Origin: Duganella alba
GTDB taxonomy: Bacteria; Pseudomonadota; Gammaproteobacteria; Burkholderiales; Burkholderiaceae_D
Length of the DNA: 64,000 bases
Assembly (NCBI RefSeq): GCF_009674495.1
Contig: NZ_WKJN01000008.1
Location: 124,001-188,000, forward strand
Reading direction: 5' to 3'
Under the pieces are notes generated by a model that worked only from the letters and a program-made list of their open reading frames with translations, was not told where the DNA came from and did no database searches. The translations under genes were made by a program, and so were the position numbers. Of the stretch, positions 1-6,858 are shown piece by piece (positions within the stretch are counted from its first letter, which is position 1; each line of letters begins with the position of its first letter).

Positions 1-120
1 GCGCTGATGGTGTTCCTCAGCGCGATCACCTGGATCGCCTTCACCATCTGGCTGGCGATCGGGCTGGTGGTGTACTTCACCTATGCCCGTCACCACTCGC
101 TGCTGAATAAGGCCGGCTGA
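1..120 (+). CDS. APC-family amino acid permease, C-terminal end only
   Basis: The window opens inside this gene and shows only its last 39 codons and a TGA stop. The peptide is one hydrophobic membrane helix followed by a short basic tail (YARHHSLLNKAG), the usual end of cationic amino-acid/APC superfamily permeases of the YfnA/CAT type. It converges with poxB, whose stop lies 2 bases away. The family call rests on this tail only, so substrate and full domain layout cannot be judged. Confidence 0.55.
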   Translation, partial: ALMVFLSAITWIAFTIWLAIGLVVYFTYARHHSLLNKAG

Positions 121-122
121 GC

Positions 123-1838
123 TTATTTGGTCAGGTTGTCCTTGACGAGGTCGATCACGTCCTGGCCTCGTCCACTCAGCACCGCCTTGGCAGAATACAG
201 GGCGGTGCCCAGCACCTGCTTCATTTCCAAGGTGGGCGGCATGACCAGTTCGAAACGGTCGGTCGTCACATCCAGCAGCGCCGGGCCCGGATGGGCTAGC
301 CAGGCCTGCACCGCCTCTTCCAGTTGGGCCGGCGTTTCGACCCGCTGGCCGTAGATGCCGATGGCTTCCGCCACGCGCGCGAAGTCCGGATTCTTCAAGT
401 CGGTATAGGCGTCCAGCAAGCCTTCGACTTTCTGTTCCAGCTCCACAAATCCCAGCGAACTGTTGTTGTAGACCGCGACCTTGATCGCGATGTTTTCCTG
501 CACCGCCGTAATCAGATCGCCCATCAGCATCGCCAGGCCGCCATCGCCCGACAGCGAGATCACCTGCCGTTGCGGGAAGGCTTTCTTGGCGCCCAGTGCC
601 TGCGGCATGGCGTTGGCCATGGTGCCGTGGGTCAGGCTGACCAGCGTGCGGCGGCGGCCGTTGGCGCGCGTGTGGCGCAGCACCCAGACCATGGGCGAGC
701 CGCCGTCGGCCGTGAAGATGGCGTCGTCGTCGGCGTACTTGTCGATCGTCGCCGTCAGGTATTGCGGGCGGATGGTGCCGTTGTCGCCGGCCGTGGCGCG
801 TTCGTTGAGGTGGGCGAGGGCTTTCTGGTGGCGCTCGACGCAGTGGTCGAGGAAGCTGGCGTCGTCATGCTGCTGCAACAGCGGCAGCAGCGCCGTCAGC
901 GTGGCGCCGATGTCGCCCACCGCGCCGAGTTCGATTGGATGGCGTCGGCCCAGGTGAGTGGGGTCGATGTCGATCTGGATGATGCGCGCGTGCGCCGGGT
1001 AGAACTGGCGCCAGGCGAAGTCACAACCTAATAGCAGCAAGGTGTCGCACTCGCTGACCGCGTGGTAGCCGGATTCGACGCCGAAGATGCCGGTCATGCC
1101 GACGTTGTGCGGATTGTCGTATTCAACGAAATCCTTGGCGCGCGAGGTGTGGGCGATGGGCGCCTTGAGCCGTGCCGCCACCGCCATCAGCGCCGTGTGC
1201 GCGCCCTGGCAGCCGGAGCCGCCGTAGATGGCGATTTTCTTGCCGGTGTTGAGCACTTCGGCGATGCGCGCCAGTTCGTCGTCCGAGGGCCGCGTTTGCG
1301 GGCGCGGCTGATGCACCGCGAATGGCGGTTCGTCAGCGGCGGTTTCCTTCGAAATATCCGCCGGCACGATGATGACCGCCACGCCGCCCTTGGTCAGCGC
1401 GGCCTGCGCCGCCGCCGCGGTGACGCGCCGTGCCTGGGCCGGCGTGCGGATCTCCTGGCAGAACACGCTGCACTGGTCGTAGATGGGTTTGTAATCCACT
1501 TCCTGCGGGAAGTCGAAGCCCTGTTCGTCGCGCACGATCTGGCTGGCGATCAGCACCACCGGCGAGCGGTTGCGGTGCGCCTCGAACAGGCCGTTGACGA
1601 AGTGCAGGCTGCCGGGACCGCAGGAACCGGCGCACAAGGTCAGCCGGCCGGTGAGCATGGCCTCGGCGCCGGCGGCGAATCCGCCGGCTTCCTCGTGGCG
1701 CACGTGGACCCAGTCGATCTCGCTGCGGCGGATGGCGTCGGTGATGTGGTTCAGGGTATCGCCGGGGACGCCCCAGCAATGTTTGGCGCCTGCTTGCTGC
1801 AGGGTTTCGATGATGGCTTCTGCGACGGTCTTGGACAT
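123..1838 (-). CDS. poxB: Pyruvate dehydrogenase (quinone), thiamine-diphosphate dependent
   Basis: PoxB oxidises pyruvate to acetate and CO2 at the membrane and passes electrons to ubiquinone. The 571-residue product has the three TPP-enzyme domains: an N-terminal PYR domain with the active-site glutamate in HVRHEEAGG, a central FAD/dinucleotide domain, and a C-terminal TPP-binding domain with GDGG and, about 28 residues on, YNNSS for metal/diphosphate binding. The NNSSLGFVELE stretch is PoxB-like. An in-frame ATG lies 24 codons upstream, but MSKTVAEAI matches the family start and was chosen. Acetolactate synthase is a related alternative, but PoxB fits better. It is monocistronic and converges with the permease. 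Confidence 0.88.
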   Translation of the reverse strand: MSKTVAEAIIETLQQAGAKHCWGVPGDTLNHITDAIRRSEIDWVHVRHEEAGGFAAGAEAMLTGRLTLCAGSCGPGSLHFVNGLFEAHRNRSPVVLIASQIVRDEQGFDFPQEVDYKPIYDQCSVFCQEIRTPAQARRVTAAAAQAALTKGGVAVIIVPADISKETAADEPPFAVHQPRPQTRPSDDELARIAEVLNTGKKIAIYGGSGCQGAHTALMAVAARLKAPIAHTSRAKDFVEYDNPHNVGMTGIFGVESGYHAVSECDTLLLLGCDFAWRQFYPAHARIIQIDIDPTHLGRRHPIELGAVGDIGATLTALLPLLQQHDDASFLDHCVERHQKALAHLNERATAGDNGTIRPQYLTATIDKYADDDAIFTADGGSPMVWVLRHTRANGRRRTLVSLTHGTMANAMPQALGAKKAFPQRQVISLSGDGGLAMLMGDLITAVQENIAIKVAVYNNSSLGFVELEQKVEGLLDAYTDLKNPDFARVAEAIGIYGQRVETPAQLEEAVQAWLAHPGPALLDVTTDRFELVMPPTLEMKQVLGTALYSAKAVLSGRGQDVIDLVKDNLTK

Positions 1839-1881
1839 GGTCTGTTTCCCGGTATTGGTAGCAGACTTAGGATGTGACAAG

Positions 1882-1919
1882 CGGCCGCGCGTGTATGTTC
1901 GCTTCCGCACGAGCGGCCG
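1882..1919. other. Imperfect hairpin between DUF4337 gene and poxB
   Basis: CGGCCGC-G-CGTG pairs with CACG-A-GCGGCCG around a 14-base loop, giving 11 pairs with one mismatch. A T-rich stretch (ATCTTGCTTTT) follows on the plus side only, although both flanking genes are on the minus strand. It may be a processing site or weak terminator. No function is proven. Confidence 0.3.
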
Positions 1920-1932
1920 ATCTTGCTTTTCG

Positions 1933-2526
1933 TCAGGAGAGCAGGGCGGTGAGGGCGTTCGGGTGGATGGCCCAGCCGGCCAGGCCGGATAGTCCCATCA
2001 GCACGCCGAAGGCGGTCGGCACCAGTGCCACGAAGTACAGCGCCCACAGCTGCGTCAGCGCGGTGATGGCCAGCAGCGAAATGGCGATGGCCAGCAGGGC
2101 GTCCGACAGGTCGAACTGGTCGTCCTTGAAGTTGGCCGCATCATACAGCTTCTGATCGTTTTCGGCATCCGCCTTGGCCTCGGCTTTCTTGTGGCCCTGT
2201 TCCAGCGCCAGCGCTTCGTACTGCTTGATCGCCTCCTGATACCCGGCCTGTTCGCCGGCCGGCCTGCCCGCCGCTGCCAGCTTCAGCTGCACCACTGTCG
2301 CCTTGGCAACTTCCTCGCGCACATTGCGCGCCTGATAGAAGGCCCAGTGATCGACGCGGTTGACCTGTGCCTGCTGCATGCTCTGGTTGATGTTGTCATC
2401 CTTGACCTTGCAGATGCCCATGAAGGTGGCGAGCAAGGCCACCGTGATGGCGACGGTGGCGTTGAGCTTGCGGCCAGCCGGCTGTTGCGGTTCGTTCTGT
2501 GTGTCGACGATATCGAGAGGTTCCAT
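1933..2526 (-). CDS. DUF4337 family membrane protein
   Basis: A 197-residue protein recognised as DUF4337 by its layout: a short polar N-terminus, one membrane helix (about residues 25-40), a long charged, alanine-rich and probably coiled-coil loop containing DHWAFYQARNVREE, then two C-terminal membrane helices (about 143-185). The family is widespread in proteobacteria and has no known biochemical role. It is transcribed toward poxB, 94 bases away, with its own divergent upstream region. Confidence 0.75.
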   Translation of the reverse strand: MEPLDIVDTQNEPQQPAGRKLNATVAITVALLATFMGICKVKDDNINQSMQQAQVNRVDHWAFYQARNVREEVAKATVVQLKLAAAGRPAGEQAGYQEAIKQYEALALEQGHKKAEAKADAENDQKLYDAANFKDDQFDLSDALLAIAISLLAITALTQLWALYFVALVPTAFGVLMGLSGLAGWAIHPNALTALLS

Positions 2527-2599
2527 AATGCGATGAGAATAGGAAAACCGCTAGCATAGCCTAATGCATTGCTTGCCGCGTCGCCATTTCGGCGGAGCC

Positions 2600-2620
2600 C
2601 CGGTCGACATTTGTCACCGG
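2600..2620. promoter_or_regulatory. Inverted repeat upstream of small DNA-binding-like gene
   Basis: CCGGT-c-GACA and TGTC-ACCGG form a 9-pair inverted repeat with a single bulged C. It sits just before TTGACG (2624-2629), a candidate -35 element, and about 80 bases before the 70-residue gene that follows. An autoregulatory operator is possible. This is inference only. Confidence 0.3.
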
Positions 2621-2701
2621 CGTTTGACGTGGATCTAAAAGTGCATAAATGTGCGCAAGGGACTCAGGTGCATGCTGATTTTTCTGATAGAGGAGGATCA
2701 C

Positions 2702-2914
2702 ATGAAATCCAGCAAACCACCCAAGCAGATTACCTGGACTGTTTCGTTGCCAGAACCGGAATATGACGCCATGCAGACCTTGCGTCTGGAACTCGGAGAA
2801 TCCTCCGGCGGCAAGATCAAGAAAAGCGTGTTGGTCCGTGCTGCGTGCCGCATGTTGATGGCTCAGGATCGCGCGGCGATTGCCAATGAACTGTCGAAAA
2901 TCGACGCGCAATAA
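2702..2914 (+). CDS. Small hypothetical protein, ribbon-helix-helix-like
   Basis: The 70-residue product starts at an ATG 5 bases after a perfect AGGAGG, so this start is preferred over the longer reading frame that begins 17 codons earlier. The sequence runs basic N-terminus, a short beta-like stretch (ITWTVSLPEPEYDAM), then two predicted helices (LRLELGE, KSVLVRAACRMLMAQD). This resembles ribbon-helix-helix DNA-binding proteins such as ParD- or CopG-type factors, but no signature proves it. No partner toxin gene is adjacent. Tandem hairpins follow the stop. Confidence 0.6.
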   Translation: MKSSKPPKQITWTVSLPEPEYDAMQTLRLELGESSGGKIKKSVLVRAACRMLMAQDRAAIANELSKIDAQ

Positions 2915-2968
2915 ACGCTGTACTTTCGCATGCCTGACGAATCTGCTAAGGTTGCGCATTGTTGGAAA

Positions 2969-3016
2969 CGCCGCCAGAACTGGGCTAGTTCTGCGGCGGA
3001 GAGCACATTGTTGCTC
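2969..3016. other. Two tandem hairpins in the gap after the small gene
   Basis: The first hairpin (2969-2998) pairs about 12 bases around a 5-base loop, with one bulged C. The second (3001-3016) is GAGCA-N6-TGCTC, followed by AAAATTTTG. Neither has a clear U-tract on the plus strand. They lie between two small hypothetical genes and could stabilise or end the upstream transcript. Confidence 0.4.
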
Positions 3017-3041
3017 AAAATTTTGAAAATCAGGAGCCCAT

Positions 3042-3401
3042 ATGAAATCTGCTAATGTTACATTTTCCCGCGTGGCAGGCGTGGTTGAAATGACGCTGGA
3101 GATTGACGGTCAGCGCATCGCCAGCAGCACCAGCCAGGAATCCATCGCCCTCGAATTACAAATCCACGAAGTCGGTCATTTGAGTATTGAAGGCAAGTTT
3201 TCCACTGACCTGCCGACCTCCGCTGAAACTTTGGCGCAGGCTTCGGAAGTTGCGTTCAGCGAACTAATGCCGGCGTTGCGATTGATCGCCGCCTGTTCGA
3301 CGACGGGACTGGCGAGCCACTCGCTGTTGCCCAAGAAAGCACGCAAGCGTGCTGTGGTCGATGCCAAGCCGGCAAAAACCGGGAAGCACGCGAATCACTA
3401 G
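3042..3401 (+). CDS. Hypothetical protein
   Basis: A 119-residue protein with CAGGAG eight bases before the ATG. I do not recognise a family. The first 60 residues look like alternating beta strands (NVTFSRVAGVVEMTLEIDG), the middle is helical and alanine-rich, and the end is a lysine/arginine-rich tail (KKARKRAVVDAKPAKTGKH). No signal peptide or membrane segment is visible, so it is probably cytoplasmic and possibly nucleic-acid binding through the basic tail. It is spaced 23 bases from the next small gene and may share its transcript. Confidence 0.6.
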   Translation: MKSANVTFSRVAGVVEMTLEIDGQRIASSTSQESIALELQIHEVGHLSIEGKFSTDLPTSAETLAQASEVAFSELMPALRLIAACSTTGLASHSLLPKKARKRAVVDAKPAKTGKHANH

Positions 3402-3424
3402 ATAATGTTCAGCTGGAGCCGGCG

Positions 3425-3679
3425 ATGTCCACGACAAATATAGATGGCTACGAAATTGAATTTACGGCGGAACCGCTTGCGGGAACGAACGAGTGGGGCG
3501 CATACGTTGCGATCTTCGCGCCCTCCGACAATCCCATGCATCTGGCTAACATTTATCCCCGGCAGCGTGTCGCGGCCGACGTGAGTTTTTCCAGTGAGGC
3601 TGACGCTGAAGAGGCGGCGCAGCAAGCCGGACTGGACGCCCTCAAGCAACTGCGCGCGCAGGGCGACCAGCAACCGTGA
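3425..3679 (+). CDS. Hypothetical protein
   Basis: An 84-residue acidic protein following the previous small gene by 23 bases, with GGAG upstream of its ATG. The sequence begins with an IDGYEIEFTAEPL beta stretch, has a central YVAIFAPSDNP segment, and ends in a helix rich in Ala and Glu. The layout resembles small proteins found in many Burkholderiales, but I cannot name the family. No catalytic motif, signal peptide or membrane helix is visible. Confidence 0.6.
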   Translation: MSTTNIDGYEIEFTAEPLAGTNEWGAYVAIFAPSDNPMHLANIYPRQRVAADVSFSSEADAEEAAQQAGLDALKQLRAQGDQQP

Positions 3680-3784
3680 GCGTTACTGGTTGCGTGTAGC
3701 GGTATCGGTACGCTGGCACACCGTTTTGGCACGGTTTCAGGTCTACATTTCAGGAACACTTAGTTCACCTGGAGAGACCGAAAA

Positions 3785-4300
3785 ATGAAAACCGCACATC
3801 TGGCATCCGCATGCATTCTTGGCGCTATCACGCAATTCGCCGCCGCGCAGACCTCCGCCGCGCTGAACAAGGCGGACGAAGGCCGTCTGGTCGCCATCGC
3901 CCAGGCCAACATCGCTGAAGTCGCGGCCGGCAAGATGGCGCTGGAGAAAAGCGCCAACGCCGACGTCAAGCAATTCGCGCAGATGATGATCGACGATCAT
4001 GGCAAAGGTCTGGATGAAACCAGGAAGGTAGCGATGGCAAAGAATGTCACCCTGCCTACCGATCCTGACGCCGCCCATCAAAAAATGGCGGCGGACTTGC
4101 AGAAACTGTCCGGCGCAGCATTCGACAAGGCCTACGTGAGCAAGGCCGGCGTCGCCGACCACACCAAGGTTCACGCAGCGCTAAAAAAAGACATCGCCGA
4201 CAGCAAGGACGCGGACGTCAAGGCGCTGGCGACCAAGCTGGAGCCGACCGTTGCGCACCATGAAGACATGGCGAAAAAACTCAACGCCGCAGTGAAATAA
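3785..4300 (+). CDS. DUF4142 domain protein, exported
   Basis: The 171-residue product starts with a signal peptide (cleavage likely after AAAQT, about residue 22) and continues with the all-helical DUF4142 fold. Family hallmarks are the ANIAEVAAGKMALEKS helix, the VKQFAQMMIDDH segment and the VADHTKVHAAL motif near the C-terminus. DUF4142 proteins are periplasmic ferritin-like bundles of unknown function, often stress related. A 105-base gap precedes it, so it is likely transcribed alone. Confidence 0.85.
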   Translation: MKTAHLASACILGAITQFAAAQTSAALNKADEGRLVAIAQANIAEVAAGKMALEKSANADVKQFAQMMIDDHGKGLDETRKVAMAKNVTLPTDPDAAHQKMAADLQKLSGAAFDKAYVSKAGVADHTKVHAALKKDIADSKDADVKALATKLEPTVAHHEDMAKKLNAAVK

Positions 4301-4328
4301 GCATGACCGCGCTGCTCGCGATGAGCGC

Positions 4329-4742
4329 TTATGCCGTCGGCGCGGCGGCGTGCTGCCAGCTCTTGTAGACCACCTCGATACTGTAGCCGTCGGGATCGAA
4401 GATGTTGGCGGCGTAGTAGCGCGGGTCGTAGTATAGCCGTGCGCCTGGTGCGCCGTTGTCGGTGGCGCCGGCTGCCATCGCGGCGGCGTAGAAGGCGTTC
4501 ACCTGTTCTTCGCTGTTGGCGACAAAGCCGACATGGGCGGCGCGCGCATCGACGTTACCGTCGCGCAGCCAGAAGTAAATCCGGTTGTTGCTGCCGAATC
4601 CCTTCAGGTCGGGATGGCCTTTCGGCCCGTCGGCGCCATCGTAATCGTGGACGTGCAGGATGCCGAGCGGCGCCAGCGCCTGCTCGTAGAACTTGATGGA
4701 AGCGGGCAGGTCGCGTACCGACAAAAACACGTGGTCTAGCAT
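4329..4742 (-). CDS. VOC family (glyoxalase/dioxygenase-like) protein
   Basis: A 137-residue vicinal-oxygen-chelate fold protein. The MLDHVFLSVRDLPASIKFYE start carries the first beta-alpha-beta module with a metal-ligand-type His, AAHVGF gives the second, and DPDGYSIEVVYK supplies the C-terminal metal-binding Glu. The substrate is not predictable. The much longer reading frame upstream is antisense to the cupin gene and was trimmed to the ATG where VOC homology begins. It is divergent from the cupin gene across 57 bases, so the two may share a promoter region. Confidence 0.85.
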   Translation of the reverse strand: MLDHVFLSVRDLPASIKFYEQALAPLGILHVHDYDGADGPKGHPDLKGFGSNNRIYFWLRDGNVDARAAHVGFVANSEEQVNAFYAAAMAAGATDNGAPGARLYYDPRYYAANIFDPDGYSIEVVYKSWQHAAAPTA

Positions 4743-4799
4743 GGGGTTCCTCTCTAATGGTAAAGTCAATCTCTGGAAACATGACTTCTGCCAAGCATT

Positions 4800-5162
4800 A
4801 TGCCCACCATCACCGAATTCCGCCATCAATCGCCGACGCCCGAATATGACCATCCGCGCGCCGAGCGCCGTCTTGAAGGCAATCCGCAGCGTACCACCTG
4901 GAACCATTTCACCGATGCCAGCGGCGATGTCAGCGCCGGCATCTGGGCCTGCGAACAGGGCAGCTGGCGGATCGCCTTCGGTCCGCACAAGGATGAATAC
5001 TATTACGTCCTCGAAGGCCGCTGCCGCGTCATCGACGAACAAGGCCACGCAGCCGAAGCCGGCCCCGGCGATGCGCTGGTCATCCCCGCCGGCTTCAAAG
5101 GCGTGTTCGAAGTCGTCGAGCCGGTCAAAAAACACTACGTCATCATTGATCGTACAAGCTGA
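4800..5162 (+). CDS. Cupin domain protein
   Basis: A 120-residue single-domain cupin. The core motifs are EYYYVLEGRCRVIDEQGH and GPGDALVIPAGFKGVFEVVEPVKKHYVI. The IW(A/S)CEQGSWRIAFGPHKDEYYYVLEG arrangement is typical of the Cupin_3/DUF861 group related to ureidoglycolate lyase-type and (S)-ureidoglycine proteins, though the substrate is unknown. It is divergent from the VOC gene and upstream of the toxin-antitoxin operator. Confidence 0.8.
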   Translation: MPTITEFRHQSPTPEYDHPRAERRLEGNPQRTTWNHFTDASGDVSAGIWACEQGSWRIAFGPHKDEYYYVLEGRCRVIDEQGHAAEAGPGDALVIPAGFKGVFEVVEPVKKHYVIIDRTS

Positions 5163-5175
5163 GCGTGCTTGAAGC

Positions 5176-5212
5176 TTTGCATGCAAAAGCATAAGATGAA
5201 TGCATTGCATGC
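5176..5212. promoter_or_regulatory. Probable autoregulatory operator of the FitAB-type pair
   Basis: A perfect 12-base palindrome TTTGCATGCAAA is followed by AATGCATT and a second GCATGC. The two GCATGC cores are 28 bases apart. They end 17 bases before the antitoxin start. RHH antitoxins of the FitA/VapB type bind such repeats, so an operator is likely. Confidence 0.55.
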
Positions 5213-5229
5213 TGACGAGGGGCCATATC

Positions 5230-5484
5230 ATGGCGATGCTGACAATCCGTAACCTTCCTGATGATGTCCATCGCGCGCTTCGGGTGCGTGCTGCCGAGCA
5301 TGGCCGGAGCACGGAGGCCGAGGTGCGGGAAATTCTGGCTGCTGCAGTCAAGCCTGAGCAGCGTGTGTTGATGGGCGATGCGCTTGCGGCGCTGGGCAGA
5401 AAAATCGGCTTCACAGACGAGGATGCAGAGAGCCTCGATCAGGTCCGCGTCAGAACGCCATCCAAGCCCATGAGCTTTGAATGA
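5230..5484 (+). CDS. FitA/VapB-type ribbon-helix-helix antitoxin
   Basis: The 84-residue protein starts MAMLTIRNLPDDVHRALRVRAA, the standard beta strand plus helix of FitA-like RHH antitoxins, followed by HGRSTEAEVREILAAAV. The C-terminal part would wrap the toxin active site. It neutralises the PIN-domain partner and represses their operon. The ATG preceded by GAGG was chosen; an ATG ten codons upstream lies in the palindromic region. Its TGA overlaps the toxin ATG by four bases, so translation is coupled. Confidence 0.85.
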   Translation: MAMLTIRNLPDDVHRALRVRAAEHGRSTEAEVREILAAAVKPEQRVLMGDALAALGRKIGFTDEDAESLDQVRVRTPSKPMSFE

Positions 5485-5903
5485 TTATTCTCGATACCAA
5501 TGTCATCTCCGAGGCGATGAAGCAGCGCCCTGACCAAGCAGTACGGAACTGGCTGAATAGCCAAGTCGAGGCGACACTCTATCTGTCGAGCGTAACCCTG
5601 GCCGAGTTGCTGCTGGGTATAGGTTCTCTTCCAAAGGGAAAACGCAAGAACCAGCTGGCCCAGGGACTCGACGATTTGCTGAGTATGTTCAAAGACAAAA
5701 TTCTCCCATTCGACACCGAGGCGGCGGGGCGTTATGCGCAGTTGGCAGTCATTGCAAAAAAGGCTGGGCGGGCTTTTCCCATTCCGGATGCTTACATTGC
5801 CGCGATTGCGGCCGCGCGCGGCTTTATCGTCGCGTCGCGTGACACGGGCCGTATGAGGCCGTCGGTGTCAAAGTCATCAATCCGTGGGAAGGCTGATTGC
5901 TAG
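5481..5903 (+). CDS. FitB/VapC-type PIN toxin with a 3' frameshift
   Basis: PIN-domain ribonuclease toxin of the antitoxin before it. All four acidic positions of the fold are present: Asp5 (ILDTN), Glu42 (LAELLLG), Asp103 (IPDAYIAAIA) and Asp121 (SRDT). After SRDT the frame reads GRMRPSV and on, which is not family-like. The +2 frame from 5849 reads PYEAVGVKVINPWEG and stops at 5894-5896, exactly the usual FitB ending. One base therefore seems to be missing near 5847-5848 (ACGG-GCCG instead of ACGGCGCCG). The last beta strand is replaced by about 19 unrelated residues. This is either a recent inactivating mutation or a sequencing error. Confidence 0.8.
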   Translation: MIILDTNVISEAMKQRPDQAVRNWLNSQVEATLYLSSVTLAELLLGIGSLPKGKRKNQLAQGLDDLLSMFKDKILPFDTEAAGRYAQLAVIAKKAGRAFPIPDAYIAAIAAARGFIVASRDTGRMRPSVSKSSIRGKADC

Positions 5904-5904
5904 T

Positions 5905-6858
5905 ATGCTTGAAATTCTTGCGATCACTTGTCCGATTTATCTGATTGTTCTTGCTGGCTATGCCGCTACCCGTGGCGGGTTGTTTGCGCGGGCGGATATG
6001 CAGGTGTTCGGGAAGTTTGTGTTTAACCTGGCGCTGCCGGCGTTGATTTTCAATGCGCTGGCGCAGCGGCATATCCGGGAGATTCTGCATCCGGCGTATC
6101 TGCTGTCGTATCTGTTCGGTTCGCTGTTGATGCTGGCGCTGGCGTTCTTTCTGGGCCGGCGCCTGCTCCGATTGAGCCTGATACGCAGCACGTTCATGGC
6201 CATGGGCGTGTCGTGCTCGAACAGCAGCTTTATCGGCTTTCCTATCCTGATGCTGATGGTGGCGCCGGTGGCCGGCGTGGCGCTGGGCCTGAACGTGATC
6301 GTGGAAAACCTGGTGATGCTGCCGTTGCTGCTGGCGATGGCCGAGCACGGCCGGGGCGGCGGAGGCGGCGCATGGCATCAGGTCATCCGCCAGTCGGCGC
6401 AGCGGCTGATGCGCAATCCGCTGGTGATTTCGGTGACGGCCGGCCTGATCGTCAGCCTGTCGGAACTCAAGCTGCCGCAGCCGGTCATCCGCACGGTGAC
6501 GCTGTTCGCTCAGGCCAGCGGCGGCCTGTCGCTGTTTGCCATCGGCGGCATGCTGGTCGGTTTGTCGCTTAGCACGGGCTGGCAGCGCGTGGTGCCGCTG
6601 GTGGCCGGCAAGTTGATCGGCCATCCACTGGCGGTATTGCTGATCGCTTCGCTGGTGCCGCTGCTGGGCATCACGCCGATGGCGCCGGACCTGCGCGCCG
6701 CCGCCTTGCTGATGGCCGCCATGCCGATGCTGAGCATCTATCCTATCCTGGGCCAGGCCTACGGCGAGGCCGACCGCAGCGCCACCGCGCTATTGATCTG
6801 CATGGTGGCGTCGTTCTTTACGCTGAGTGCCTGGATGTGGCTGGTGCACCCGGCTTGA
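5905..6858 (+). CDS. AEC-family (auxin efflux carrier type) transporter
   Basis: A 317-residue integral membrane protein with about ten hydrophobic helices in two halves, beginning MLEILAITCPIYLIVLAGY. AEC carriers such as MdcF and YfdV move small organic acids such as malonate or malate. The conserved helix-break motifs are visible as NLALPALIFNAL, NSSFIGFPI and ALLMAAMPMLSIYPI. The start matching the family N-terminus was chosen over an ATG 7 codons earlier. Its last 41 bases overlap the convergent symporter gene. The substrate is unknown. Confidence 0.8.
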   Translation: MLEILAITCPIYLIVLAGYAATRGGLFARADMQVFGKFVFNLALPALIFNALAQRHIREILHPAYLLSYLFGSLLMLALAFFLGRRLLRLSLIRSTFMAMGVSCSNSSFIGFPILMLMVAPVAGVALGLNVIVENLVMLPLLLAMAEHGRGGGGGAWHQVIRQSAQRLMRNPLVISVTAGLIVSLSELKLPQPVIRTVTLFAQASGGLSLFAIGGMLVGLSLSTGWQRVVPLVAGKLIGHPLAVLLIASLVPLLGITPMAPDLRAAALLMAAMPMLSIYPILGQAYGEADRSATALLICMVASFFTLSAWMWLVHPA

